Assembly: GCA_024345305.1 (NCBI GenBank) | Contig: BRON01000005.1 | Location: 1,860,001 to 1,924,000, forward strand | Reading direction: 5' to 3' | Source of the DNA: Mrakia gelida | Taxonomy: Eukaryota; Basidiomycota; Tremellomycetes; Cystofilobasidiales; Mrakiaceae | Length of the DNA: 64,000 bases | Shown: in pieces, positions 1-11,500 of the stretch | Layout of the letters: each line of letters starts with the position of its first letter | How positions within the stretch are numbered: the stretch's first letter is position 1 | The notes under the pieces: generated by a model | Seen by the model: only the letters and a program-made list of their open reading frames with translations | Databases searched by the model: none | Told to the model about the DNA's origin: nothing | Program-made: the position numbers and the translations under genes

Positions 1-1271
1 TCTCCTTGGTGGAAACAGTCTCACGCCTGAGGAGGACGCCAACATCGGAAAGATGATCAACCCTCGAACCGTTTCCAAGGTCTGCAAGGAGGTCGGTCGA
101 CTCGTCGGACAGGCGACCCAGGCTGGACATCTTCCTCTCACTCTTGGTGGTGATCACTCGCTCGCCATGGGAACCGTCTCTGTTAGTCTTCTTCTACTCT
201 CGCACCTTCTGACTATCCTCTCGAGCTCTCGTTCCTGACTCGTACGTCTTCGCTCTCAACAGGGAACTCTCTCCAAGTACCCCGACGCCTGCCTCATCTG
301 GATCGATGCTCACGCCGACATCAACACTCCCCTCACCACCGACTCTGGAAACCTTCACGGATGCCCCGTCTCGTTCCTCATGGGTCTCGAGGGAACCGAC
401 GTCGCTCCCTTCAACGAGTGGATCAAGCCCTGCCTCGCTCCCTCCAAGATCGTTTACATCGGTCTTCGAGACATCGACGCGGGAGAGAGGAAGATCTTGA
501 AGGAGAACAAGATCAAGGCCTTCTCCATGCACGAGGTCGACAAGTACGGTATCGGAAAGGTAAGCCTCTCTCTTCTTTCTCGAGCTCGCGAACAAGGAGC
601 TGACCTCTCGCGTCTTTCCTTCCGTTTTCGTTTTCGAAGGTCGTCGAGATGGCTCTTGATCACGTCAACCCCAACAGGAACCTGCCCATCCACTTGTCTT
701 ACGAGTGAGTGGACGCTACTCTCCTTTCGTTTGCCTAGTAGAGCCTGACCATCCGTCCTTTCCTCCTCGCAGCGTCGATGCTCTCGACCCTGCCGTCGCT
801 CCCTCGACTGGAACTCCCGTTCGTCCTCTTCGTTGCCTCTTCCTTCCGCGACCGACACTGACGGTTCTTCTTTCTTCTCTATAGGTCCGAGGTGGTCTTA
901 CCTTCCGAGAGGGACACTTCATTGTTGAATCGGTTTGCGAGACCGGTCTCCTCGTCGCGTGAGTCCTCGCGTATCGTTTCTTTCTTCGACGCGTCGAGAT
1001 TGAACGCGCGCTGACTTCCTCCCTCTCTCTCCGCCCTTCAGTCTTGACATCATGGTTCGTTCTTTTCATCCTCCGCCCGTCAGACTCGTCGAAGTTGTTC
1101 TACCACGAGGATCGTCGTGTCCTCGCGTCTTCTCTCGAACTGACGACCTCCCTTCGTTCTTCTCTTTCACAGGAGGTCAACCCTTCCCTCGAGGATCCCA
1201 TCTCGGTCGCCCAGACCGTCGCCGTCGGATGCTCCCTCGCTCGAGCTGCCCTCGGAGAGACCCTTCTCTGA
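1..1271 (+). CDS. CAR1: Arginase, 3' part (5' end outside window)
   Basis: Hydrolyses L-arginine to ornithine and urea using a binuclear manganese centre. Exons: <1-181, 263-559, 640-704, 773-818, 885-958, 1042-1054, 1173-1271; all phases agree and the stop is TGA. Visible family motifs, in order: LGGDHS (first metal ligand loop), [20 protein letters not shown] and SYDVDALDP followed by STGTPVRGGL. Introns are 67-118 nt, and one coding exon is only 13 nt (Leu-Asp-Ile-Met). The N-terminal quarter is missing because the window starts inside the gene. Agmatinase or formiminoglutamase share the fold, but the DVDALDP and TGTPV context fits arginase best. Confidence 0.95.
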
Positions 1272-1787
1272 ACGACTTCGCCCTCGTTTGAACTCTCCTC
1301 CCTCCCTCTCCCCTCTCGTTTTTGTTTTTAAGCCTCCCCTCCCTCCCTTAGTTTCCCCTCCTCCCCCCTCCTACCTTGCTTTTGCTGTTCCCTAGTTCTT
1401 CCGTTTCTCCCTTTCTTTCTGCTGCAATTTCTCGAGTCACTCCATCGTCCGCTACTGTTGTTTTCGTTTTCTTGTCGAGCAGCCTCCTCGTTGTCTCTCT
1501 GCTATCGTTTCGCCTGCTGGTCCACGGCGCGTTCTCACTGCTGAATAACGAATTTTCTTCCTTCTTTCTCCACTCTTCTCGTGACATCCCCTGCAAGAAC
1601 AGAAGCGAAGATATGGAGAACAGCTTGGGCGACTTCGCGACGAAAGGAAGGAGAAGGAATCGAGAAACGTTGAGCTTCGATCCCAACGCCCAAACCCTTC
1701 TCTCGCCTCTCTCTCTCTCCTCCCTCCCTCCGTGCTCTCCCCTTGCCCTCATCGGGTTCTTCGTTCGACTCCGCCTCAAGCTCATCG
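1272..1787. other. Intergenic: arginase 3'UTR and PAQR promoter/5'UTR
   Basis: Pyrimidine-rich on the plus strand with T-rich runs just after the arginase stop, consistent with a 3'UTR and then the promoter and 5'UTR of the next gene. Open frames here start with TTG/CTG and resemble no protein. No ATG-initiated coding exon is supported. Confidence 0.5.
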
Positions 1788-4700
1788 ATGGAGGAATCTA
1801 TATCTTCCCGGAGTCGTTCTAGCTCTGATTCTTCGAGGTCGGAATCGTCCCCACCAGTTCCGAGTCCTTCTCCCCCTCGAGCAACGTTCGACTTTGAGCA
1901 CGAAGACGAAGGACCTTCCTCAACAATATGGACTCGCCCAAGGAACCGTCCCCGAGGACTTTCCCTTCCTGCCTCTCAGCATACAGCCTCAGGAGTGAGT
2001 CTCTCGTTCTTTTGTTGAGCTTGAAGGGAGAAGGAGAGAAGGAGAGGAAGAGCTGACGTCCTTCGCTCCTTCACTCCCTCCGTCTCGTCTTCTTCTTGTT
2101 ACTTTCTTCGACCAGCCTGGACTCCTCTCCTACCTCCCTACCGGCTACGCTCTCCAATCCCTCCAAGCCCTCGATCTCGACCTTCCCACCCTGCCTTCCC
2201 ACTTGACGTACACCTCCCTCCGCTCGAGTCTCCTCAGCCACATCACAGAACTCGAACGCAGAGTGCTCAAGTACTACAGCAAAGGAAGCGTGTGGGAGGA
2301 CGCAGTAGAGGACGATCAAGATGAGGACGTCCTACCAGGGAAGGGTAAGGAGAGGGAGAAAACACCCGTCCCAACCTCGGACGAAGAAGACGATCTCGAC
2401 GAACCAACGACAGCGGCCCCCCCTCTCCCTCCCTCCCTCTCCTCCTCCTCCTACTTCCCCTCAACTTCTCGCCTAAACCGCTCAACCTCAACCTCCTCCC
2501 TCACCCCGGACCTCCTCCTCTCCCAACTCTCCCTCCTCCGAACCGAAGTCCTCACCTACCTCCCCTCTCTCTCAACCCTTTCCTCCCAACTCCCCTCCCT
2601 CCCCCGTCTCCCTTCAACCTCCCAACTCCCCCAACTCCCTCAACTCCCCTACCTCCCCAACGGAACCCTCTTCTCCCCCTCCTCTCCCTTCCCACCAACC
2701 CTCGACTTCCTCTCCTCCCTCCCTGGACGACTAGACCACCTTCACTCGAGCGTCAAGAAGATCCCCATCCCTTCGTCCCTCGCTTTCCCTGCGTCCATCT
2801 CTGGCTCGTTCCCCGAGTTCAGTCTCGCGCCGACGAGTACGCTGGGGATGGGAGCGAAGCAGGTGTTCGATCTGCTGGATGCGATTTTACCGCCTGAGAT
2901 GGAGAGGAGGGGGAGTGGACCGGGAGGGGATGGAGGAGAGGGTGGGGAGGAGGAAGAAGGGATGATGTTCCCTGTGTTTCCGAATCGAACGCCTAGACAC
3001 TGGAGAGTTTTCGAACGGAGGAGGAAATTCACCCTCCCATCTTCGACGCGGACGACAAGCCATCGGAGGACGCCTTCGTCCGTCACGGGTGGAGAGCGGA
3101 CGGAGGGAGATGAAGATGAGGACGAAACCGAGGGGGAGGAGGGAGCGGAGGGCGAGGGATTGATAGTTGGAGGAGGGTTGATGAGAGTGTTGAGTAGGGA
3201 GATTGGAGCGGATGGGAAGGTTGAGGTGGAGGTGTTGGAGGAGGTGGCGGAAGGACCGACGGTGGAGAGTGCGGTGAGGAAGGCGAGGGAGGCGGAGGGG
3301 TTGGATGGGTTGGGAGATGGGTTGATTGAGTTTGTGGATCTGCCGGGGATGTGGCAGAATAATGAGTTTATTGTTGGAGGGTATCGGTGAGTCTTTCTGT
3401 TGCTTTTGGTGAGGTCGGGTGGACGGAGGGAGGGCGGAGGATTGGGAAGGGAGGAGGACGAACGAGTTGGGTTCGGACGCGACGACTGACGCTCGCGTTT
3501 TCGTTTTCTCAGGTTCATCCCCATCGAGGACTGGCCGAAACTCGTCCGAAGTCTGTTCGCTGTTCACAACGAGACTGGTGCGTTCCTTTCTAACCTATCT
3601 TTCTCTTCGCGTCTCCTCGTCTGATCTCTCGTTCGTTCGTCTTCGACAGTCAACATCCACTCCCACCTCGTCTCCTCCGTGCTCGTTCTCCTCTCGATCC
3701 CTTACTTCATTTACTCCACACCCTTCACCTCCGCCACCCCACCAGCAACCTTCGATACCGTCGTCCTCCTCTTCTTCCTTCTCGCGGCGTTCAAGGTTCG
3801 TCTCGACATCCCTCCTTGTTTCGCTCGACGCGTCGACCTCAGGCTGACCTTTCCCTCTCTCCCTCTTCCGTCTTCGCAGTGCCTATTCTGCTCGGCGACC
3901 TGGCATCTGTTCGCTGGATGTGCGACAAAGAGATACTTTTTGACCTTCGCTTGTGTAGACTATCTCGGGATCAGCTGTGAGTACGAACGAATAAGAGGAG
4001 AACCGGACGAGTCGAGCTGAACTTCAAGAGCTGACTTTCGCTTCGTTGCTTTGGCGCGCGTGCAGGGCTCATCGCCGCCTCGGTCAACTCGGTGGTCTAC
4101 TTTGGGTTCTACCAGCATCCTACCCCGATGGCTGTGTATGGAATCCTCAACTTGATGGTCGGAGTGAGTCGCTCCGATCCGGACGCGTCGACCGACCGAA
4201 ACCTGTTCAACCTCGTTCGTCTTCGCGTCGTTGCTGACTCTCCTCTCTCTCTCGCGCGCTTCTTCTCGTCTTTCAGGTAGCAGGCTCCATCCTCCCCTTC
4301 CAACGATGGTTCAATCAACGTCACAACAAGGTGGATCGAGCGACGACCTGCTTCATTCCCCTCCTCGCTCTCTCCTTGCTGACTCCTCGCCCTCCTTCCT
4401 CCGCATTTCCCTCTACAGCACCTTCGAATCCTCTTCTTCCTAGGCATGGCTTTCTCAGCACTCGCTCCCATCGCCCACATGATGCTCCTCAACTCCCTCC
4501 CTCGGACGCTCATGTTCCTTCGACCCCTCGCCCCAAGTCTCTCGAGCTACTTCTTCGGACTGTGGTTCTACGCGAACCATTATCCTGAATCGAGATGGCC
4601 TGGGGTGAGTCTTCTCTCCTCCCTTCTTTTTCCTTCCTCTTCGCGTCGAACCCGCCTGAACTCTCGACCGAGGCCTGACCGTGTCTCTCTCTCTCTCTCC

Positions 4701-4982
4701 TTCCTCCCTCTCAGATGTTCGACCGCATAGGGTTCGTCCTCTCCCCCTCTCTCGCTCCCCCCCCCCCCTCTTTCCTCTCCCTACTAACCTCCCTACCCTC
4801 TTTCTCTGCTCAGCGCCTCGCACAACATCTGGCACGCTGCCATCGTCTGCGCCATCGCGTTCCACTTCCGAGGCGTGATGGAGCTCTACAAGCAGAAGGA
4901 CGTCTACTCGTCGGCTTCAGCAACCATCTTCCGTCCTGGAACGATGCTCAACTGGTGGGAGGCCGTCAGGGTGCTCGGTTAA
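1788..4982 (+). CDS. PAQR/Izh family seven-helix membrane receptor with long N-terminal extension
   Basis: Progestin/adipoQ-receptor (hemolysin III, yeast Izh) family membrane protein, linked in fungi to lipid and zinc homeostasis. Ten exons: 1788-1994, 2116-3386, 3513-3577, 3650-3795, 3880-3976, 4066-4163, 4277-4330, 4419-4604, 4715-4731, 4814-4982; about 769 aa. The first ~440 residues are Ser/Pro- and acid-rich. The core begins at FIPIEDWPKL and shows the family signature HNETVNIHSH, then CSATWHLFAGCA with a following DYLGIS, and a final SHNIWHAA, giving the His/Asp/Ser metal-binding set expected of this family. Hydrophobic segments alternate between these motifs. The exon at 4419 uses a CAG acceptor ahead of an in-frame TAG/GCATGG alternative that would break the frame. 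The ATG at 1788 is the first in frame, but an upstream exon is possible. Confidence 0.88.
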
Positions 4983-5956
4983 ACTTGTTATTCCTTTCGC
5001 TTATACTGGCGTTTCAGCTCTGTTCAACGAGTTTGGCGGAGGGAAGGGGGGAAGAGACAGGCAGGCCGTTGAACCGGTTCCCTGTACCTCTTCCACTTTT
5101 TTGGGATCGTTCTCGTTCGATTCGGTAGTACTCGCTTCTAGAAGCCCTCTCGCTCTCTTAATTTTATGTAGCTCGAGCTCGACGACGCATCCGACTCGAG
5201 GGAGAGAAAGTTTCGGAAGAAGTGAAGGGAGCAAAAAGAAGCAGGAGAACGAGCGAGGTTTCGGTCGATTCCCGCTTGAACGAAAGTCGAGCTCGACGAG
5301 ACCACCTCGCTCGTCTCCCCTCCAACCATCACACAAACCCACCCACTCCCTCCTTCCTTCCTTTCTCTCTACACCAACACCACTACCCCCTACTCCACCT
5401 TCTCATCTAGACGAACGCGAGCGCGACGATGTCTACGACGTTGATTTCCCCGCTGAGCAGCAGCAACGAAGGAGGACGAGGTCCATCCCAGGTACGCTCT
5501 CCCTCTCTCTCGCGCTTCTTCTCTCTCTCTCTCGCTCGTCTCCTTCTCTTTCCTCGCGCGAAGGCAAGGATGGTGATGGGATGGGAAGCTATGAGATAAG
5601 GAATCTCGCTTCCCACTTTTATTTGAAGAAGCAATCCCGAGGGCGGAGGAGGGGAGAAGGAGGAGGAGGAGGTTCGATGAGCAATCGACTTTCCCTTGTT
5701 CCTTCCCTCTCTCTCCCTTCTCACCCCTACAAACCACCACCACTCACTCTCTCACTCATACTGACTCCTTCTTCTCCTCTTCCTCCTCATCCAAATCCTT
5801 ACCTCTCGTTGGTCCTCCCTCGCCCGTACGAACGCTCGCCTTCCTCGTCGACAATCGCGTGCAACCTCGCTCCTCGTCCCTCCTCCTTCCTCCAACTTCT
5901 TGATCCCCACAACCCGCTCCTCGCCTATCCCCGTCCTCCGTCCTCTCTTTTTCGAT
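4983..5956. other. Intergenic: PAQR 3'UTR and promoter/leader of zinc-finger gene
   Basis: About 970 bp without a supported gene. The first half has a stop-rich 3'UTR character; 5300-5950 is strongly CT-rich, as expected of a basidiomycete leader. A short ATG frame at 5429 (reading MSTTLISPLSS) ends at a GTACGC donor-like site and cannot be joined in phase to the coding exon at 5957, so it may be a leader exon or upstream ORF. Confidence 0.45.
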
Positions 5957-8481
5957 ATGGCAATCAAGACGGGATCCTCCCTTCCTTCAGCTAAAGCAGA
6001 GATAGACGAGCTCACAGCTACAGCTTCAGGTAAGTCGATTCTTTCACTCGAGTGAGAGCAGCGCTTTTTCGGGGAAGCGAGACGAGACGAGACGTGAAGG
6101 AAGGGAGGCCGGGTGACCTTTCCTCCCCTCCTCCGTTGGGTCTCAAAAAAAAGTGGACGCCCGTGTGTGCCTGTTTCTCTACGGGCAAAAGCTGACTCTC
6201 TTTCTATATACATCGTCGGTTTTATGGCAGGCCTCCTCGGACTGAGTTTCTCTCCGATCCCTACGACCTCTCCTTTGCCTCCAACCAACAGGACCCCGGC
6301 TTCTCGACCTGTCGCGATCCCAACCAGGAAGAGTGGACGCCGAGGAAGCGAGTCTGCCGTAGGAGGATCGATAGGGAGCTCTTTCGGAGGAGGAGGAGGG
6401 AGTCTTGTGGGTGGGATGGAGAAGAAGAAGAGTGGTGGAGGAGGAGCTGGAGCGGGGAGTTTGAAGAGGGAGACGTTGGGGACGAGGAGCTCTTCGAGGA
6501 GGTGAGTTTCGCCGTGTCTTTCCCTTGCTTCCTCTCCCCTTCTTTCTTTCGCTCGGCTTTCTTGCTAGCAGGGAAGGGGCAGCTCTTGCTCGTACGACGT
6601 TGGGTTGCGAACGCTGACATCTTCACTCGGTTTCTTTCCCTCCACCCCTCACCTCACGTTCGTCTCGACCTTCCCTCCCTCCCCTCAGCGTTATCGCCCC
6701 TAAAGTCTTCGACTTCCGTCTCGCCGATTCCTTAACCCCTCCTCCTCTCACCACCACCTCCTCCTCGCCTCACACCCCAGGATCGTCCCTCCTCAGTCCT
6801 CGCTCGCTCCCAGCCCATGTCAGCATCCTCGCCATCAACGGAGAGGACGACGGAGAGATCCTCGAGGACGAGATGAAGGATCTCAAGAATGGCAAGGGAG
6901 GGAAGAGGAGATCGGCCAGCGTGTTTAGGTGCGAGAGTTGTTCGAAGGTACGTCCACCATCAACTCATCTAGGGAGATATCGGGAGAAGAGACAGGAAGA
7001 AGAGCGAGGAGTCGAGAAGTGAAAAAGTCGAGGGGGGGGGCAAAGGGCGGACCGCGACCCGAGACCTATCAGGATCGACGCGTTTTGGGCTGATCTTCTT
7101 CCTTCCTTCGGTTCCATCGGGGGTTCGTTTCGTGTTCTTGCAGATCTACCGACACCCGTCCTGCCTGGTCAAACATCGGTGGCAGCACTCGCCTCACTGG
7201 CAGGAGAGTTCAAAGCTTCTGTTGAGCAAACATCAGCAGGTTCAGGTCCTGGAGGTTCGTTCTTATCTTTTTCGAGCCTCTTCTCCCTTGGCTGGTTCAA
7301 ACTTTCTTATAGAGAGAGTGAACTGGGTCGCTGACGATCTGTTTTTGATTGCTCGGTTTGATTTCGTTCAGGCTGCTACGATCCTCGTTCATCTCGCTCC
7401 GAACTCGCTTCCCGAGGACAAGGTGAGCTTTCGATTCGTCGTGTCCGATTCGACGACGCGTTTCCTTCGTTCGATCTGACCCTCTTCTCTTCTCTTCTCT
7501 CTCTCGCCTCTGCAGTCGCTCTGGCCAGCAGCCGTCTCCCCTTCCTCTCACCCCATGCCCTCCATCTCCTTCATGGACTCTCGCCAACGATCCAAAGCCA
7601 CCTCCACCCACGCGTCCAACCTCCTCCGTCAACACTCTAACCAAACCGCTACCACCAACACCTCCACCAACTCTCGCTCCTCCGAGGAAATCATGTCCTC
7701 CGCCTCCTCTCCCAACTCCTCAGCCGAAGGACCAGAGGACGAAGCCTCCAGCGACGAGGACGACGATCTTCTTGGAGACGACGACGACGAAGAGGACGGA
7801 CTCGAGCGAGCAGGAGGACTCTACGAGAAGGGAACAACCGACAGCGGCTACGGAGGAAGTCTCATCAAGAGGGAGGAGTCCCACTCCGAGGGGATGGCCG
7901 TCCCTCCTCCTCCAGGTGCGGAGAGGAGAACGAGTTTCGGAACAGCCACAGCCCTTATGGGTCGAATGGGTCTCGGTTCCCTCCCTCTTCGCTCGCCAGC
8001 TTCCGACGCTGCTGCTGCTTCATCGCCCTACGGAACCTCCCCTCTTAACACCCACAACTTCAGTCACCCTATCTCCTCCTCGTCGTCGTACTCCTCCTCG
8101 CCCAACCACAACCACACCAACGGATCCCCCATCCTTACAGGTCGGTCGTCCCTCACCGCCCCTTCGAACCTTCAATACACACCCCTCGGAACCTCCCCAG
8201 CCCTCCCACTCCGAAGCAGCTCCCTCCGAGGAACAGGAGCCTTCGACGAGGAGGATGAGCACGACCACACACTCAACGCGGGATCGTCCGGCTCGTACCA
8301 CGGTGGATCCTTCGAAGGAGGAGCTTCCTTGCTCGCTCGAGCAGCAGCAGCGTTGGAAGACGAGGAGATGGAAGCTCGAGGCGGTGGGGGAGGGAGGATG
8401 GAGATGCTTAAGGAGAGGAGGGCCGAGGAAGAGGATGAGGGAGAAGAGGGGGATTGGAACATGGATGATATGGAGATGTGA
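5957..8481 (+). CDS. C2H2 zinc-finger protein, probable transcription regulator
   Basis: Six exons: 5957-6029, 6231-6501, 6689-6947, 7144-7254, 7372-7422, 7516-8481; about 576 aa. The start is the ATG at 5957, which reads directly into MAIKTGSSLPSAKAEID without a splice. A single C2H2 finger spans the junction of exons 3 and 4 at residues ~197-217: CESC-x12-H-RWQ-H. It continues as SPHWQESSKLLLSKHQQ and a helical AATILVHLAP segment, a block that is probably conserved with the finger. The rest is Gly/Ser-rich before the finger and acidic or Ser/Asn-rich after it, with DEDDDLLGDDDDEEDG and a C-terminal EEEDEGEEGDWNMDD tail typical of activation or disordered regions. Nuclear location and DNA binding are inferred. 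One finger alone gives no target prediction. Confidence 0.85.
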
Positions 8482-9738
8482 GCGCCCCGTCTCGCTCTTC
8501 GTTCTTTCGTTGTTTTGCTTCGCTTCTCGTCTCTCGTTTCTCGTCGTCCCCCTTGCTTGTCCCCCTCTCGTTCTTGTTTCAAAGTTGTTCATTTGCTTGT
8601 TGCTCGTTTCCCTCTCTCCCATCACTTCCCTTCTTTCTTTCCCTCCTTCTCGTCTCGCGTTTTTCTTGCATACATATACGTTCCCCTTTCTCCCTCTCTC
8701 ACCCCCTTCCCTTCGATCGTTCGTTCTCCGTTGTACCTACCTCCTCGCACACCCCTTCCCATCCCACCCTCCTCCCTTTGTCCACTTCCACCCTCACCGC
8801 CATTACAATCCTATCGTTTCTTGCCCCAGTCCAGTCCAGTCCACTCCAGTTGTACATCCCCGCTCTCGCTTACATAGTCTTTCCCTCGCTGTTCCGTTCC
8901 CTTTCTCTTCGCTGTTTCGTTGTTCGTTTTCGTTTTTTCTTGTGCATAGTCGTTGGAGCAGAGAGGAGTTTTATACATATCGCTGTGTTTCTCGTTTGAC
9001 TTGTCGAAGTTCGTGCATGCATGGTCGTTTTTCTTGTTTGATTTGGGCTGAGAGAAGGGGGAGGGAGGGGGGAGGGGGGAGGAGAGGGAGGGAAGGACGC
9101 GTCGTTTTCGATGCACGGCCGCTGCTTCGACTTCTTTCGAAGGCAAGGGAGAGCTCGAAGCCAGCGATGAAAACCATGATGCGTTACGGTGCGCAGAGAA
9201 AGGAGTATATGACAAAAGGAACAAAAGCTTGAGTGCGGAAAGAGAAAAAAAGACGCGTCGCGTCACCTCGACGTCTGAGTTCGATCCTTCCTGAAGCCAG
9301 AACGACTCTTTTTGAGGGCGGTTCCGGCCTTGGAAGGGAACAACCGAGATGGGGAAGAGTACACGCGAGCCGTGTTGCTGTGACAAAGACGAAGGGGGTG
9401 GGAGGGATTTGTAGGTCGGTCGAGTTCCCCTTGCGACGCGTCGACGTGTTTTTGAAGGTCGTTCGACGCGTGGGGTCGCAAGGATCCGCGATGAACCTAC
9501 ATGAACGCCTTTGAAGGCTTAAGAAGAAGGCGAGGTTGGATAATTAAAGGTATCGAAGAACGGGGAAGCGACGCGTCGCACGCTGGTTTGGTCCGTCGTT
9601 CGGCTGTCCCGTTCAATTGAACGGGTTTCCATGGGGAATAGTGAGCGGAGGTGATAGACTCAGGATCAAAGTGATGAGACGAGATACCAGAGAGGAAATG
9701 AAAAAAAGGGAGGCGTAGAAAAAAGAAAACGAAAAGCG
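8482..9738. other. Gene-free spacer after zinc-finger gene
   Basis: 8482-9000 is T/C-rich 3'UTR-like sequence; 9000-9738 is mixed. Several copies of the palindrome GACGCGTC occur (about 9099, 9252, 9436 and 9570). Open frames on both strands have no family resemblance and no consistent splice signals. Confidence 0.5.
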
Positions 9739-11500
9739 AGTGGGCGACCGAGTTCTGGAGTTCGAGCTTCAGGACGCCAGAGACTTTCCGCGTCTCGTGC
9801 AGAGTCGAGATGATGGTCCAGGTATCCTGAGTCACGACACACTAGAGCAGGGAGACCCCTCGGCGGAAAGAGGAAGAACGCAAGGAGGAGTGCAGGCTCT
9901 CAGCGAGCGACGCGACGTTTTGTTTGAAGTTCAATTCTTCTGTCTCTCCTTTCGACCTCACCGAACCCCTTGTCACCACTCAGGAGTAGAGGAGAACGGT
10001 GAGGATCGAGGATCGAGACAGGAAGGGAAGGACCTCGAACAACAAGAGGGCAAGGGAACGAAAGAGGGAGTGACCGAGTTCTCGGGCGCGCCGTCCCACT
10101 CTCGCCGACAGCTCTTTCCTTTGTGAAAGGATATCTGGTCGCGGCAAAAGGAGGGAACGGTCGAGAACAAGGCACTCTCCTTTCGTGATTGGTCTGGAAG
10201 AGAAATAGTGGAAGCGAAGCACAAGGAAACCGCCCACGAGTCGACTCCTTCCACGGTCCCTTTGTGCTCGCCAGCAGTTGGATCGACATGCAAGAGCAAC
10301 AAGCGCCTGGCTGGCGAGCAAAAGGAGCCAGAAGAAGAAGAGGAGCCGCTCGTCTCAGCGACAATCGGGGGAACGGAACAGAAAGACGGAGAAGAAAAGA
10401 GGAAGTAACCTCGACGCGACTCCTCGACCCCCTGCTGGTCTTCGCCAGTGCCTCCCCTTTGCTCCCCGCGATCGGGCGAAGGTTCTGACCAGACCAAGGA
10501 TGGGAAGAAGGAGAAGATCTCGATGCTAGTAAGGCGTCTACAAAGAGAGATGGCGTACTGAAGAGAAAGGAATCGACGTCCGCCGCGACTCTGCGGACCC
10601 TCCTCTGTCTTCGCCAGTCCGTCCCTCCCCCGAATCGAGCGAGAGAGATCTGGCGAAGAAGGGATGGAAGAGGCAGGAGAGGGTTGTTCTGAGATACTGA
10701 ACGAAATTGAGGAACGAGGAAGTGACCGCGACGCACAGAGTCGCGCGACTCCTGCTCGATCCCCTCCAACCTTCGCCGATCATCGCCATCTTCGCGATCT
10801 TCGGCGAGGGTAGGAGTGGTGAGATAGGGGAGAGCTCGAGTGCAGGTGTGCATGCGACGGGTAGGGAAGAAAGAAAGAAGAGAGACCAAAAGGGAAATGA
10901 CGAAGCTCGCGAGTCGACGCGACTCGTTTGACGTTCCCATCCATCCCTCGCCAGCACGACTTTCTCTCCCTCGAGAGGGGGAATCTTGCGAGGTAGCGAA
11001 GGGGAGCATCTAGGAGAAGAGTGGGAGCGAGAAGTTGAGAGGAACGAGAGGGAGGAAAAGAAAGAAGACCGACTCCACTCGACTCCAACTCCTTTGACGT
11101 TCCCGTCCGTACCTCGCCAGGGACCACCTTCTCTCTGCCGAGAGGAGGGGGTCTGGCGAGGCAGCAGACAGAGCACCAAGGAGAAGATCACAACCAAGAC
11201 GAAAGAGGAGAGGGAGAAAGGGAAAGGAAGGGAGGAAGGCCGACTCCGCTTGTCCGCTCCACTCCTGGGACCCTCCGTCTCGCTCTCGCCCGAGCGTTCG
11301 TCCAATTCTTTGGCGAAAGCAGAAGGAGAAAAAGAAGAAAGAACAGAAGAAACGAGCGAGGGAAGAAGGCGGGGCGAGGTGAGTGGCAAACCTCGACTCA
11401 ACTCCAGTCCTTCGTCCCCTTCGAGAACCCCTCGCGAGACAGACCTGTCCCATATGACCATCTGGCGACGGTTCCGAGAGCGACGAAGAACAGGGCTTCT
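9739..11500. repeat. Degenerate tandem array (~165-bp units), most units with an inverted repeat
   Basis: About ten units recur at spacing 146-175 bp. Unit markers (left stem arm) lie near 9775, 9955, 10102, 10267, 10440, 10609, 10771, 10946, 11112, 11283 and 11430. A typical unit reads: purine-rich spacer, a GTGACC/GTAACC-like box, a CGACGCGACTC-type box, a pyrimidine stretch ending in a stem arm, 20-40 nt of loop, the complementary arm, then purines. Stems differ between units yet still pair: GCTCGCCAGC with GCTGGCGAGC (10267), TCTTCGCCAG with CTGGCGAAGA (10608), CCTCGCCAG with CTGGCGAGG (11112), CCTCACCG with CGGTGAGG (9955). Units at 9775 and 11430 are weaker. No coding frame runs through the array. 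It may be a satellite, a structured ncRNA cluster or protein-binding DNA. Confidence 0.7.

Noticed and set aside
2742..3567. Minus-strand open frames opposite PAQR exon 2
   Set aside because: Pro/Ser-rich mirror of the acidic N-terminal extension; no start context or introns, and the plus frame continues into conserved helices.
5101..5994. Long plus-strand open frame ahead of the zinc-finger gene
   Set aside because: It begins with TTG, has no ATG, and is low complexity; the real start at 5957 reads cleanly into the coding exon, so this is leader sequence.
7772..9232. 486-codon plus-strand frame overlapping the zinc-finger gene
   Set aside because: Shadow of the last exon of the zinc-finger gene in another frame that runs into the 3'UTR; Thr/Pro/Ser low complexity only.
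9900..11009. 369-codon minus-strand open frame across the hairpin array
   Set aside because: Its translation is repetitive Ser/Arg/Pro caused by the repeat units, with no family features or splice logic. The frame is open on both strands because the DNA is GC-rich and stop-poor.
10081..11500. Array units as real exon/intron series on the plus strand
   Set aside because: Each unit has a branch-like TGACC and an AG at the stem, but the following segments lack GT donors at a consistent place and have no common reading frame.
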